Source of the DNA: Pseudoclavibacter sp. RFBB5
GTDB lineage: Bacteria; Actinomycetota; Actinomycetes; Actinomycetales; Microbacteriaceae
Length of the DNA: 64,000 nucleotides
NCBI RefSeq assembly: GCF_002931555.1
Contig: NZ_PSTZ01000010.1
Location: forward strand, 186,001-250,000
Direction: 5' to 3'
Shown here piece after piece: positions 7,831 to 15,498 of the stretch. The position numbers were made by a program, and so were the translations under genes. How positions within the stretch are numbered: the stretch's first letter is position 1; every line of letters begins with the position of its first letter. The notes below the pieces were generated by a model, which saw nothing but the letters and a program-made list of their open reading frames with translations, was not told the origin of the DNA and ran no database searches.

Positions 7831-9066
7831 ATGGATTTCCTGGTTCGCAACGGCCGCTGGTGGCACCTGCTGATCGTGGGCACGGCGCTCGCGAACGCGG
7901 TGGTCGCCGGCTTCGTCGCGGTCACGGCCCGGACTGCCGCCGAGCGCGCGGAAGGCCTCATCGCAACGGGGGCACTGCTCCTCATCCCCGTCGTGTGGCT
8001 GGTCTTCGGAGTGAAGTCCTTCGGGGACCGACGCCGGGGCGCGGCGCTCATCGTGCTCATGACGCTCCTCGTGACGGTGGCGATGGTGCTCGTGCCCTGG
8101 ACCGGGTTCGTGCAGACCCTCATCTACCCGCTTGTCTGGCTCGTGTGCGTGAGCGCGCGGCGCAGCATCCTCGTCTCGATCGCCATCGCGTTCGGCATCG
8201 GCGCCGCGTCGGCGCTCTACAACGGTGTCGAGGAGATCCCGGACATCCTCCCCGGCCAGCTCTTCAGCGTCGCGGCGACCTGCGGTATCGGACTCTCGAT
8301 CAGCTACGCCTGGCGGGTGGCGGACGAGCGGCGGGAACTGCTCGAGCAGCTCACCGCCGCTCAGGGTCACGTTCAGGAGCTGTCGCGGCAGAGTGGCGCA
8401 TCCGTTGAGCGCGAGCGCATCTCCCGCGACCTGCACGACACGCTCGCTCAGACCCTCGCGGGGCTCGCCATGCTCGCCGACAGGAGCGCGAAGGACATCT
8501 CCCGCCTGCGCGACGATGAGGGGGCTGCCGGTGAGGCGGCGCAGGCGGCGCTCCTCGCCCAGGAGGAGCGCGCCGACCTCATCGCGTCGCTTGCCCGCGA
8601 TGCCCTGGCAGAGGCCCGAGTGCTCATCGCCGAGAACGCGCCGGTGCGGTCGGCCGACGCCGCCGTCGCCACCTTTCCTGATGCTGTCGCGCGCCTCGTC
8701 GAGCGGTTCCGGCGGGAGACGGGGGTGCTGGCTGACGCGCAGATCGAGGTCTCACCCGGCGCTCTCGACCGCGAGAGCGAGGTGGTCCTCCTCCGGTGCG
8801 CCCAGGAAGCGCTCTCGAATTCGAGACGGCACGCGCACGCCTCGAACGTGCACCTGTCCGTGACCCCGCTGGGCACCAGCGTCCGCCTGCAGATCGAGGA
8901 CGACGGCCGCGGATTCGCGCTCGACGCCGAGCCCACCGGCTTCGGTCTCGCCAGCCTCCGCGACCGCGCAGCGGCCATTGGCGGCCTCGTGTCAATCTCC
9001 AGCGAACCGGGCCGTGGCACGATCGTGACCGTGACGATTCCGGCGAGGGCAGGTGACCGCGCGTGA
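7831..9066 (+). CDS. Sensor histidine kinase, NarL/DesK class
   Basis: 411 residues. About six membrane helices fill residues 12-160, as in DesK-like kinases that sense through the membrane rather than through a periplasmic domain. A short coiled stretch leads to the HisKA_3 box SVERERISRDLHDTLAQT with the phospho-accepting His202. The ATP-binding domain shows the N-box EALSNSRRHA and the G-box DDGRGF, ending GFGLASLRDRAAAIGG. The ATG at 7831 (or GTG 7828) is preferred because GAGAGGA sits 10 nt upstream. It directly follows the ABC-2 permease and overlaps its response regulator by 4 nt (GTGA), so exporter and sensor probably form one regulatory unit. Confidence 0.9.
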   Translation: MDFLVRNGRWWHLLIVGTALANAVVAGFVAVTARTAAERAEGLIATGALLLIPVVWLVFGVKSFGDRRRGAALIVLMTLLVTVAMVLVPWTGFVQTLIYPLVWLVCVSARRSILVSIAIAFGIGAASALYNGVEEIPDILPGQLFSVAATCGIGLSISYAWRVADERRELLEQLTAAQGHVQELSRQSGASVERERISRDLHDTLAQTLAGLAMLADRSAKDISRLRDDEGAAGEAAQAALLAQEERADLIASLARDALAEARVLIAENAPVRSADAAVATFPDAVARLVERFRRETGVLADAQIEVSPGALDRESEVVLLRCAQEALSNSRRHAHASNVHLSVTPLGTSVRLQIEDDGRGFALDAEPTGFGLASLRDRAAAIGGLVSISSEPGRGTIVTVTIPARAGDRA

Positions 9067-9776
9067 TCCGCATCCTGGTCGCCGATGACCACCCCATCGT
9101 CCGCGCGGGCCTGGTCGGCATCTTCGAGGACGAAGCCGACATCGAGGTCGTGGCCGAGGCGGCAGACGGCGCCGCGGCGGTGACCCGGGCGCTCGCGACG
9201 ACACCGGCGGTCGTCGTCATGGACCTCCGGATGCCGGTCACCGACGGCGTCTCGGCGACACGACAGATCCTGGCGGCCCTCCCGAGCACTCGTGTGCTCG
9301 TCGTCACGACGTACGACAGCGATGATGCGATCATCGGCGCCATCGAGGCCGGCGCAAGCGGCTACCTCCTCAAGACCGCGAGCGGGGCGGAACTCGTCGA
9401 AGCCGTGCGTCGCGTTGCTGCCGGCGAGCTGGCCCTGGCGCCCTCCGTGACCGCGAAGCTGGTCGCGCAGACCCGGGCGGCTGCTGTCGCAGCGTCCGGC
9501 GGTCCTGGTACCGCGCATCCGCCCGCCGGTTCGGCCAACGCCGCGCCCGCGCTGAGCGAGCGTGAACTGCAGGTGCTGCAGCTCGTCGCCGACGGACTCT
9601 CGAACCCCGAGATCGCGGTTCGCCTCCACATCGGGGAGGCGACCGTGAAGACCCATCTCGGCAAGGTCTTCGTCAAGCTGAACGTCAACTCGCGAGTGCG
9701 CGCCGTGACGCGCGGCCTCGACCTCGGCCTGCTCCGGCGAGGTGAGACGCCGGAGCATCCCAGGCGCCAGTCCTAG
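9063..9776 (+). CDS. NarL/FixJ-family response regulator
   Basis: 237 residues. The receiver domain has acidic residues at DD8-9, the phospho-acceptor Asp54 in VVMDLRMP and the conserved Lys in GYLLKTAS. A Gly/Ala/Pro linker (about 140-160) leads to the LuxR-type HTH LSERELQVLQLVADGLSNPE...GEATVKTHLGKVF. The GTG start overlaps the kinase stop. It is the partner of the kinase and probably activates the exporter operon, possibly through its own promoter. Confidence 0.93.
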   Translation: MIRILVADDHPIVRAGLVGIFEDEADIEVVAEAADGAAAVTRALATTPAVVVMDLRMPVTDGVSATRQILAALPSTRVLVVTTYDSDDAIIGAIEAGASGYLLKTASGAELVEAVRRVAAGELALAPSVTAKLVAQTRAAAVAASGGPGTAHPPAGSANAAPALSERELQVLQLVADGLSNPEIAVRLHIGEATVKTHLGKVFVKLNVNSRVRAVTRGLDLGLLRRGETPEHPRRQS

Positions 9777-9779
9777 AGT
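9774..9779 (+). promoter_or_regulatory. -10 element (TAGAGT) of a leaderless promoter
   Basis: TAGAGT overlaps the stop codon of the response regulator and stands 7 nt before the lipoprotein ATG at 9787. The lipoprotein can therefore be transcribed from its own promoter without a 5' UTR. Confidence 0.5.
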
Positions 9780-9786
9780 CGGGGTC

Positions 9787-10233
9787 ATGAAGTCTGCGCG
9801 TCGGGCCCTGCTCACCCTCCCCGTGATTGCGGCGGCGGCGCTCGCCCTGACTGGATGCGCGGACGCGTCCATGCCGACGAGCGTCGCGACCGACAGCTAC
9901 GGCGGCCTGCCTCCCGAGCACAGCGGCGACGTGGGCGCCGGAGACATGGAGGGGCCGCTCGTGCTGTGGCTCGACGAGGGCAGCTCGATCTCTGTGACCA
10001 CGTGGGGAAGCTCGGGGTGCCCGGCGATCCTCACCGAAGTCAACGTGGTGGACGCACAGACGCTCGACCTGCAGTACGCGGACACCACCGCCTACGCCGA
10101 CCAGGTGTGCACGGCGGATTATGCGCCGCACACGAGCGAGATCGACCTGCCGGCAGAGATCACGGGCGCGCCGCTGACCGTCTCGGTCAGCTTCGACGGC
10201 GAAGAGCCGCGCGCCTCCGTCATGCTCGACTGA
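9787..10233 (+). CDS. Small secreted lipoprotein, function unknown
   Basis: 148 residues. A basic n-region (MKSARRA) and a hydrophobic core end in the lipobox LALTGC, with the lipidated Cys at 23. The mature part is acidic, about 125 residues, with two Cys that could form a disulfide (SGCPAI and DQVCTADY) and predicted beta structure. No family is recognised. The ATG is fixed by the -10 element 7 nt upstream. It follows the kinase/regulator genes and may belong to the envelope response they control, but its own promoter argues for partial independence. Confidence 0.8.
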   Translation: MKSARRALLTLPVIAAAALALTGCADASMPTSVATDSYGGLPPEHSGDVGAGDMEGPLVLWLDEGSSISVTTWGSSGCPAILTEVNVVDAQTLDLQYADTTAYADQVCTADYAPHTSEIDLPAEITGAPLTVSVSFDGEEPRASVMLD

Positions 10234-10312
10234 GCCCGACACGAAGGGGTCCCGTTTCGGTCGTGCTGAGGTCCACCTCTCATTCGGGTTGCGTCCCTCA
10301 CCCAAGACACGA

Positions 10313-10341
10313 TTGACGGGCAACCGCGGTATCGGTAGGGT
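10313..10341 (+). promoter_or_regulatory. Sigma70-type promoter of the leader-peptide unit
   Basis: TTGACG at 10313-10318, a 17-bp spacer, and TAGGGT at 10336-10341. This is the best vegetative promoter match that I see in the window. It gives a start near 10348, about 25 nt before the leader ATG. Confidence 0.65.
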
Positions 10342-10373
10342 CGCAGCACACGCCTAGCCAGAGAGGAGTCCCG

Positions 10374-10442
10374 ATGATGCGCACGATCACGTTCAGCAAG
10401 CAGCCGCCGGTGACCCGTCTGCTGGGCGCCCACATCTCCTAA
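10374..10442 (+). CDS. 22-residue leader peptide
   Basis: A very short frame starting MMRTITFSKQ and containing PPVTRLL. It is preceded by GAGAGGAG at 10361-10368 and by a strong promoter, and ends at TAA 10440-10442. A bulged hairpin follows directly (10453-10473), then 140 nt without an obvious gene, then a small basic protein at 10614. The promoter, strong SD, tiny peptide and structured leader point to translation-dependent control of the downstream gene. The Pro-Pro could slow ribosomes. No known leader family is recognised, so the role is inferred. Confidence 0.55.
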   Translation: MMRTITFSKQPPVTRLLGAHIS

Positions 10443-10452
10443 GCTCCGCGTC

Positions 10453-10473
10453 GCGGGTGGACTCTGTCCCCGC
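10453..10473 (+). promoter_or_regulatory. RNA hairpin just after the leader peptide
   Basis: GCGG-GT-GGAC, loop TCT, GTCC-CCGC: 8 bp with a 2-nt bulge, starting 10 nt after the leader stop codon. A ribosome stalled on the leader would mask it. There is no T-tract, so simple intrinsic termination is not evident. Confidence 0.4.
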
Positions 10474-10613
10474 TCAGCCCGGATGCGCCTCGGCACAGGA
10501 GCCGAAGCCTCCCCATGCCGCCCCGGCAAGCACCATCGCCGTGCCATGCCCGCGCAGCGCCGCTCCTTCGCGAGCCCCTCCTTCGCACGTCTTCTTCAAG
10601 AGAAACGCCTCTC

Positions 10614-10877
10614 ATGCACCACGTCATGACCACCGTCCAGACCCCAACGCCGAGCACCGTGCTCGTCACCTTCGCACCCACCACCACGACCACGTCCTCG
10701 CTGCTCCAGCGCCTGGAGCTGCGAGTCGCTCTGTGGCTGCTCCTGCGCACCGCGCGACGTCAGGACCCCGAGCTGAACCACGCTGAGCAGCATCGCCGCC
10801 GTCGCAACCGCGCGGCGCGGGCCCGACGCGAGCAGGCTGCGCTCCGTGCCTGGTGCACGCAGTGCATGCACCACTGA
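10614..10877 (+). CDS. Small basic protein with amphipathic helix, function unknown
   Basis: 87 residues. The order is a Thr/Pro/Val-rich start with a TTTTTS run, a hydrophobic helix SLLQRLELRVALWLLLR, a strongly basic helix with HRRRRNRAARARRE, and an end with CTQCMHH (two Cys, two His). Membrane or nucleic-acid association is possible; no family is recognised. The ATG at 10614 follows AAGAGAAACG, a weak SD. It is the only sizeable frame of the leader-peptide unit and ends 38 nt before a strong terminator, so it is the likely controlled gene. Confidence 0.6.
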   Translation: MHHVMTTVQTPTPSTVLVTFAPTTTTTSSLLQRLELRVALWLLLRTARRQDPELNHAEQHRRRRNRAARARREQAALRAWCTQCMHH

Positions 10878-10915
10878 ATCGCGTCCGAGGGGAACGATTT
10901 CAGCACCACTAGGAA

Positions 10916-10948
10916 AAGCCCCGAAGCGCTGACAGCGCTTCGGGGCTT
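10916..10948. terminator. Strong bidirectional terminator
   Basis: Perfect 15-bp stem (AAGCCCCGAAGCGCT and its complement) with loop GAC, flanked by an A-run on the left, between the convergent small basic gene and murB. Confidence 0.9.
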
Positions 10949-10972
10949 CCGCCTCACGGGGTCTTGCGGGCT

Positions 10973-12028
10973 CTAGAGCTCGAGGCCGACGAGGACGGGC
11001 TCGTTGACGAGCCGCACGCCGTACTCGGCTTCGACGCGGGCGCGCACGTAGCGTGCGAGCTCCACGATCTGCTCCGCCGTCGCTCCCCCTCGGTTGGTGA
11101 TCGCAAGGGTGTGCTTCGACGAGATCGCCGCGTTCGAGCCCGGCAGCGAGAACCCCTTCTTCACGCCTGCGTGGTCGATGAGCCAGGCGGCGCTGAGCTT
11201 CACGAGCGGCGCGCCGTCCTCGTCCTTGCCCGCGTCGAACTTCGGCATCTCGGGAAGCTCACTCGCGAACGACGAACGCACGATGGGATTCATGAAGAAC
11301 GAGCCAGACGAGACGGAGTCCTGGTCGTGCGCATCCAGCACCATGCCCTTCGACGCCCGCAGTCGGACGACGGCATCGCGCACAACGTGCACGGGCATCC
11401 GCTCACCGAGGGGCACACCCAGGGCGCGGGCGAGCTGGTCGTAGCGCACGGGTTCGCTCTGGCCTTCCGGCATCTCGACGAGGTCGAGCTCGACGCGGGT
11501 GACCACGCCCCGCAGCTCACCGCGTTTGATGGCGGACGTGCGGTAGCCGAGGCTCAGGTCGGCGGCGTTGATCCAGCGCACGGTGTCGAGGTCGGCGTCG
11601 TAGAACTCGACGCGCGCGAGCACGTCGGAGAGCTCCTGGCCGTACGCCCCGATGTTCTGCACGGGCGTCGCGCCAACCGAGCCGGGGATGCCGGCGAGGG
11701 CCTCGATGCCGCTCCAGTTGCGGGCGACGGCGTAGTCGACGAGCGCCGTCCACGACTCCCCCGCATCGACGCGTACGCGCGCCTGACCGACCTTGTCGAC
11801 GGGACCGTCGAGCTGGTGGATGCCCCGCGTGACGACGTGGAGGACAGGTTCGTCGATGCGGTCATCGGTCGCGATCGTGTTGGACCCGCCGCCCAGGACT
11901 AGCGGCTGCTCGTAGTTCGCGAAGAGCTTCCCGGCAGCGTCGACCAGCTCGTCACGGGTCGCGGCGGCGACGAGGTTCGTCGCCTCACCGCCCACCTGCG
12001 TGGTCGTCAGCTCGGAGAGCCTCGTCAC
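10973..12028 (-). CDS. murB: UDP-N-acetylenolpyruvoylglucosamine reductase (MurB)
   Basis: 351 residues. It catalyses the NADPH-dependent reduction that yields UDP-N-acetylmuramate, a cytoplasmic step of peptidoglycan synthesis, using FAD. Family blocks are the FAD-binding PLVLGGGSNTI, GIEALAGIPGSVGATPVQNIGAYG, LGYRTSAIKR, the proton-donor Ser in VSSGSFFMNP, and the C-terminal NEPVLVG with its catalytic Glu. Length and the long insert before GSFFMNP fit type I MurB of actinobacteria. It overlaps the upstream MaoC gene by 4 nt, the last gene of a three-gene minus-strand operon. Confidence 0.97.
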   Translation of the reverse strand: MTRLSELTTTQVGGEATNLVAAATRDELVDAAGKLFANYEQPLVLGGGSNTIATDDRIDEPVLHVVTRGIHQLDGPVDKVGQARVRVDAGESWTALVDYAVARNWSGIEALAGIPGSVGATPVQNIGAYGQELSDVLARVEFYDADLDTVRWINAADLSLGYRTSAIKRGELRGVVTRVELDLVEMPEGQSEPVRYDQLARALGVPLGERMPVHVVRDAVVRLRASKGMVLDAHDQDSVSSGSFFMNPIVRSSFASELPEMPKFDAGKDEDGAPLVKLSAAWLIDHAGVKKGFSLPGSNAAISSKHTLAITNRGGATAEQIVELARYVRARVEAEYGVRLVNEPVLVGLEL

Positions 12029-12516
12029 GCGACGATCTCCTCAGGGAGCCCCGCGGGCACCTCACCCTGGAGGTTGGCGCGCACCTGCGACTTGGCGAGC
12101 ACCGTCTGTCCGCCGAAGGAGACGACGAGATCGATGCGGCCGATGCCGTCTTCACCTGCGAGCTGACCGATTTTCGCGACGATCGACACCTCGGCGCCGT
12201 CCTGCGGGTCGACGACGACGGGGCGCGTGAACCGCACCTGGTAGTCGACGACGCGGCCAGGGTCGCCGAGCGCGTCGACGACCGGCTGCAGCGCGACGCC
12301 CATGGTGAGCATCCCGTGCGCGAGCACCCCGGGGAGACCGACCTCTTCGGCGATGTCGTCGCGGTAGTGGATGGGGTTGAAGTCGCCGGATGCGCCGGCG
12401 TAGCGGACGAGGTTGTCCCGCGTGAGCGTCACCGTGCGCTCCGCGATGACCGTGCCCACCTCGAACTCCGTGAAATCGGGGCGAGGGAGCTTCGCGATGG
12501 CAGTCGAATCGGTCAT
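12025..12516 (-). CDS. MaoC-family hydratase (HadB-like)
   Basis: 163 residues, single hot-dog fold. The hydratase signature is ASGDFNPIHYRDDIAEEVGLPGVLAHGMLTMG, with the catalytic Asp and His (D-x-N-P-I-H). In mycobacteria HadB pairs with HadA or HadC to dehydrate 3-hydroxyacyl-ACP in long-chain fatty acid elongation. The partner-like gene is directly upstream (4-nt gap) and murB overlaps downstream. In organisms without mycolates the pair probably serves another acyl-chain dehydration; that is inference. Confidence 0.88.
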   Translation of the reverse strand: MTDSTAIAKLPRPDFTEFEVGTVIAERTVTLTRDNLVRYAGASGDFNPIHYRDDIAEEVGLPGVLAHGMLTMGVALQPVVDALGDPGRVVDYQVRFTRPVVVDPQDGAEVSIVAKIGQLAGEDGIGRIDLVVSFGGQTVLAKSQVRANLQGEVPAGLPEEIVA

Positions 12517-12520
12517 GCGG

Positions 12521-12979
12521 CTACTCGCTCTCGTTGGGGGTGGCGCGGACGACGAGGGTAGCGGAAGCCGTGACGACCGTCTCGCCCGCGGCGTCCGTCA
12601 GCACCGTCTCGGCGGTGATCATCGAGTTGCCGCCGAGCGACTTGACGCTCTTCACCTCGAGGGCGGCGCGCAGCTCGTCGCCGGCGACGATGGGGCGCGC
12701 GTACGTGAAGCGCTCGTCGCCGTGCACGATGTGCGAGAGCTCGATCTGGGCTTCAGGGTCGGAGAGCAGCAGCTGCAGCCCCGCGTCCTGCAGCACGGCG
12801 GGGAACGTGGCGGGCGCGACGAGGTCGGCGTAGCCAGCGGCCTGCGCGGCGGCCACGTCGAAGTGCGTCGGGTGCGAGGCCAGCACGGCCTTCGCGAACG
12901 AGCGGATGTGCTCTCGGCCCACGAGGTACGGCTCGGGGAGCTCGTACCGGCGGCCGGCAAGTTCAGGGTTCACAGACAC
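12521..12979 (-). CDS. MaoC-like N-terminal hydratase subunit (HadA-like)
   Basis: About 152 residues from a GTG at 12979 (another GTG lies at 12973). It is a hot-dog fold of the FAS1-like dehydratase type: SHPTHFDVAAAQAAGYADLVAPATFPAVLQDAG, and the HGDERFTYARPIVAGDEL block, typical of the non-catalytic HadA/HadC partner. It forms a likely heterodimer with the next gene, which carries the catalytic residues. It is the first gene of the hadA-hadB-murB operon. The start is uncertain because no clear SD is present; an ATG-preceded extension to 13015 is less likely. Confidence 0.82.
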   Translation of the reverse strand: MSVNPELAGRRYELPEPYLVGREHIRSFAKAVLASHPTHFDVAAAQAAGYADLVAPATFPAVLQDAGLQLLLSDPEAQIELSHIVHGDERFTYARPIVAGDELRAALEVKSVKSLGGNSMITAETVLTDAAGETVVTASATLVVRATPNESE

Positions 12980-13139
12980 GGCCGCCAGTCTACGGGGCGG
13001 CACGGACACTGGCATGAGGCCGCCTGCGCGCAGACCGCCGGGGAGTTCTGCCCTTTCCAGTGTCGGTGGCTCGTTCTAGGGTGCCGATGACGGCGTTCGG
13101 GGAAGGACGCCGCTGCACCAAGTTCATGGGGGTTCCGTC

Positions 13140-13763
13140 TTGTCACGCATACAGATACGGCCGAGCGGCACGAGGAAGCTGAGAGTTGCGATGCGTGGCT
13201 TCGTCGTCGCGGCCACGCTCACGTCGGCACTCACCCTCGCCGGATGCACCGCGCCAGGAGGCTCCGAGGGTGGGACTGACGGGGGCTCGGGGCAGGCCCA
13301 GGCCACGCAGGGCGGCAGCGGGCCAGGCGCGACCGGGACGCCCGGCGTCGAGTCGATGGAGAAGGGCGACATCGTCGCCACGCAGGAGGTGACGCTGCCG
13401 GGCGACCGCGGAACGGCGACAGTTGAGATCGAGGCGCTGCGCGTCGACGGCCAGGTGCAGACGCTCACGATGTTCGTCACCCCGCATCTCACCGACACGA
13501 GCGGGTCGCTCAGTCTGTTCCACTTCCTCGACATGCACGGCTTTCGACCTCGGCTCGTCGACAAGGCCAACCTGAAGGAGTACACGACGCTCGAGAAGGG
13601 GGCCGAGGCGTGGTCGAGCGACTCAACTGCCACTGAGGCTGGTGACGGTGAGACGTTCAAGGCGTGGGCGGTCCTCGCGGCACCGGAGGACGGCGCAACG
13701 AGCTTCGACGTGACGATCTCCGACGCCTACCCGCGCTTCACCGACATCCCGGTGATCTCGTGA
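13140..13763 (+). CDS. Envelope lipoprotein A, paralog of the gene at 14342
   Basis: 207 residues from TTG 13140 (GGGGG 8 nt upstream), or 190 from the internal ATG 13191. The signal sequence ends in the lipobox LTLAGC. A Gly/Gln/Ser linker precedes a folded domain with VATQEVTLPGDRGTATVEIEAL, LKEYTTLEKG and APEDGATSFDVTISDAYPRFTDIPV. The same blocks, in the same order, occur in the lipoprotein at 14342, so the two arose by duplication. Its stop overlaps the GTG of the OmpA-domain gene, so the two are co-translated. The domain is not one that I recognise; a structural role with the OmpA protein is inferred. Confidence 0.85.
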   Translation: MSRIQIRPSGTRKLRVAMRGFVVAATLTSALTLAGCTAPGGSEGGTDGGSGQAQATQGGSGPGATGTPGVESMEKGDIVATQEVTLPGDRGTATVEIEALRVDGQVQTLTMFVTPHLTDTSGSLSLFHFLDMHGFRPRLVDKANLKEYTTLEKGAEAWSSDSTATEAGDGETFKAWAVLAAPEDGATSFDVTISDAYPRFTDIPVIS

Positions 13764-14332
13764 GCGCCGTCGGCACGATGGGCGCGCTGACCCTCGCGAC
13801 GGTGCTCGCCTTCGGCGGCGCGCATCCGCTGACCGTCGACTCGCCAGACGACCTGCCGGAGCCGACGCAGGAGATGCTCGACGCGTCCGTCACCCGGTGG
13901 AACCCGGAGGGCTCGGTCACGCAGTGGTCACTCGACGGCAGCGTCGACGAGCTCTCCAAGGAAGTCGATGAGGGGCCGAACACCGTGGTGACGCTGAAGA
14001 GCGACATCCTGTTCGACTTCAACAGCGCAGCCGTGCCTGACACCGCTGGCGTCGCGATCGCCGAGGCAGTCAAGGACGCCCCTCAGGGGGCCGCCGTCAC
14101 GATCGGTGGCCACACCGACGGCGTCGGCGACCCGGCGTCGAACCTGACACTCTCCCAGCAACGCGCCGATGCCGTGGCCGCGGTCATCCGCGCCGAACGC
14201 CCCGACCTGCAGATCACGGCGACCGGCTACGGCGACACGCAACCCGTCGCCGAGAACACCACCGGCGGCGAAGACAACCCAGAAGGACGCGCGCAGAACC
14301 GCCGCGTCGAGATCACGTACGCGAAGGCCTAG
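13760..14332 (+). CDS. Secreted OmpA/MotB-domain protein
   Basis: 190 residues. A short hydrophobic N-terminus (GTMGALTLATVLAFGGA) acts as signal or anchor; then comes an ~80-residue acidic linker, and then a full OmpA-like peptidoglycan-binding domain: ILFDFNSAAVPDTAG, IGGHTDGVGDPASNLTLSQQRADAVAAVI, TGYGDTQPVAENTTGGEDNPEGRAQNRRVEI. The Asp and Arg that bind diaminopimelate or peptidoglycan amino acids in this family are present (HTD...NRR). The GTG start overlaps the preceding lipoprotein stop. In a one-membrane bacterium such a domain would tether the complex to the cell wall. Confidence 0.9.
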   Translation: MSAVGTMGALTLATVLAFGGAHPLTVDSPDDLPEPTQEMLDASVTRWNPEGSVTQWSLDGSVDELSKEVDEGPNTVVTLKSDILFDFNSAAVPDTAGVAIAEAVKDAPQGAAVTIGGHTDGVGDPASNLTLSQQRADAVAAVIRAERPDLQITATGYGDTQPVAENTTGGEDNPEGRAQNRRVEITYAKA

Positions 14333-14341
14333 AGCACCACC

Positions 14342-14935
14342 ATGAGCAGAACACGCAGCACAGCCCTGGCCAGCATCTTCCTCGTCGGCACGCTCGCGCT
14401 GAGCGGATGCTCGCTGCTCGGCGGAGGGGACGGCGCCTCGCAGCAGACCGCCGGCACCGACAGCACCTCGCAGACAGACGGCTCACAGGGGCAGGCTTCT
14501 GATGAACCAGGGGTCGTCGCCTACGACGAGTCGAAGGTCGTCGCGACGCAGGAGATCACGCTGCCTGACGGTGTTGGCACGGCGAACCTCGAGCTCTACC
14601 CGCTCGAGGTCGTCGGCGAGACCCAGGTGATGACGGCGTTCATCACTCCCAAGCTCGTCAACCCGGAGGGGAGTGTCAATCTTTACGACATCCTCGGGGG
14701 TGCGACCTACTGGTCTCCCAAGCTCATCGACCACGAGCACCTCAAGGAGTACAAGTCCCTCGAATCCGAGACGGCCCCGGGCCGATGGACGAGCGGCCTC
14801 TTCGAAGCTTCGGGTGGCGACGGCCAGCCGATCCCGCTCTGGGCGGTGTTCGCGGCTCCTCAGGACGGTGCGACGAGCTTCGACGTCATCATCCACGACG
14901 CCTACCCGACCTTCGCGGACATTCCCATCCAGTAA
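14342..14935 (+). CDS. Envelope lipoprotein B, paralog of the gene at 13140
   Basis: 197 residues. Signal peptide MSRTRSTALASIFLVGTLAL and lipobox LSGC, then a Gly/Gln/Thr/Ser linker. The folded part has VATQEITLPDGVGTANLELYPL, LKEYKSLE and AAPQDGATSFDVIIHDAYPTFADIPI, which align along their whole length with lipoprotein A. It begins 9 nt after the OmpA-domain gene, the third gene of that operon. Two related lipoproteins around one peptidoglycan-binding protein suggest a surface complex; function is unknown. Confidence 0.87.
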   Translation: MSRTRSTALASIFLVGTLALSGCSLLGGGDGASQQTAGTDSTSQTDGSQGQASDEPGVVAYDESKVVATQEITLPDGVGTANLELYPLEVVGETQVMTAFITPKLVNPEGSVNLYDILGGATYWSPKLIDHEHLKEYKSLESETAPGRWTSGLFEASGGDGQPIPLWAVFAAPQDGATSFDVIIHDAYPTFADIPIQ

Positions 14936-14970
14936 CGCGGGCCACACGTGTTCGGCAGCACCGGCCGACG

Positions 14971-15294
14971 TCAGGGCTCGGCGGGCGTGCGCCAGTTCGG
15001 CACGACTCCCATCCAACCGACACCCTGGTCGTCGAACCGGAACTCTTCTCTGGTACTCCCGTTGGGCCCGCAGAGCACTTCCGAGAGGTAGTTCGCGAAG
15101 GCCATCTCGTCGTCGAAGTCGCCCTCGATCCAGTGCGCTTCCAGCCCGATCCGAAAGTCGTTGCCGCGACTCTGAGTGATGACGAACACCGAGTCCTCTT
15201 CGGTGGCCCCGAGCTCCAGTACCTTCGGGGCGTGTGGCATGCCCTCGGGCACCAGGTACCTGCGCAGGTGCTCGGCGACGGTGTCTGAATGCAT
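14971..15294 (-). CDS. Conserved-looking acidic protein, function unknown
   Basis: 107 residues, soluble and acidic, with no signal or membrane segment. Features are MHSDTVAEHLRRYLVPEG, LGATEEDSVFVITQSRG and a Trp-rich end GVGWMGVVPNWRTP. No family is recognised. It is convergent with the lipoprotein operon (35-nt gap) and divergent from glycerate kinase. The three phased repeats at 15408-15437 lie 114 bp upstream of its ATG, so it could share that control. Confidence 0.65.
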   Translation of the reverse strand: MHSDTVAEHLRRYLVPEGMPHAPKVLELGATEEDSVFVITQSRGNDFRIGLEAHWIEGDFDDEMAFANYLSEVLCGPNGSTREEFRFDDQGVGWMGVVPNWRTPAEP

Positions 15295-15407
15295 CCACCG
15301 ATTGTCGCTCCGTCGCTACAGAAAACCGAGCAGTCTTGCCCGGCATGGCCGGGATGCGGTGCGGCGACGCGCTGGATCGCTGCAGCTCGTGCCGTGAGAT
15401 CTTCCTC

Positions 15408-15437
15408 ATGAACGGGTCATGAACGGTTTATGAACGG
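15408..15437. promoter_or_regulatory. Three 11-bp phased direct repeats, PHO-box-like
   Basis: ATGAACGG occurs at 15408, 15419 and 15430, exactly 11 bp apart. Read on the minus strand it is GTTCAT three times with 11-bp period, resembling PhoP/RegX3-type PHO boxes of actinobacteria (GTTCA-rich 11-bp direct repeat units). It lies between the divergent genes starting at 15294 and 15499. Confidence 0.55.
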
Positions 15438-15498
15438 CGACCAGTGTCGTACTCACGCCGCAGCGATTGGCGCTGTGGCCTCGAGGAGGTCGGCGAAG

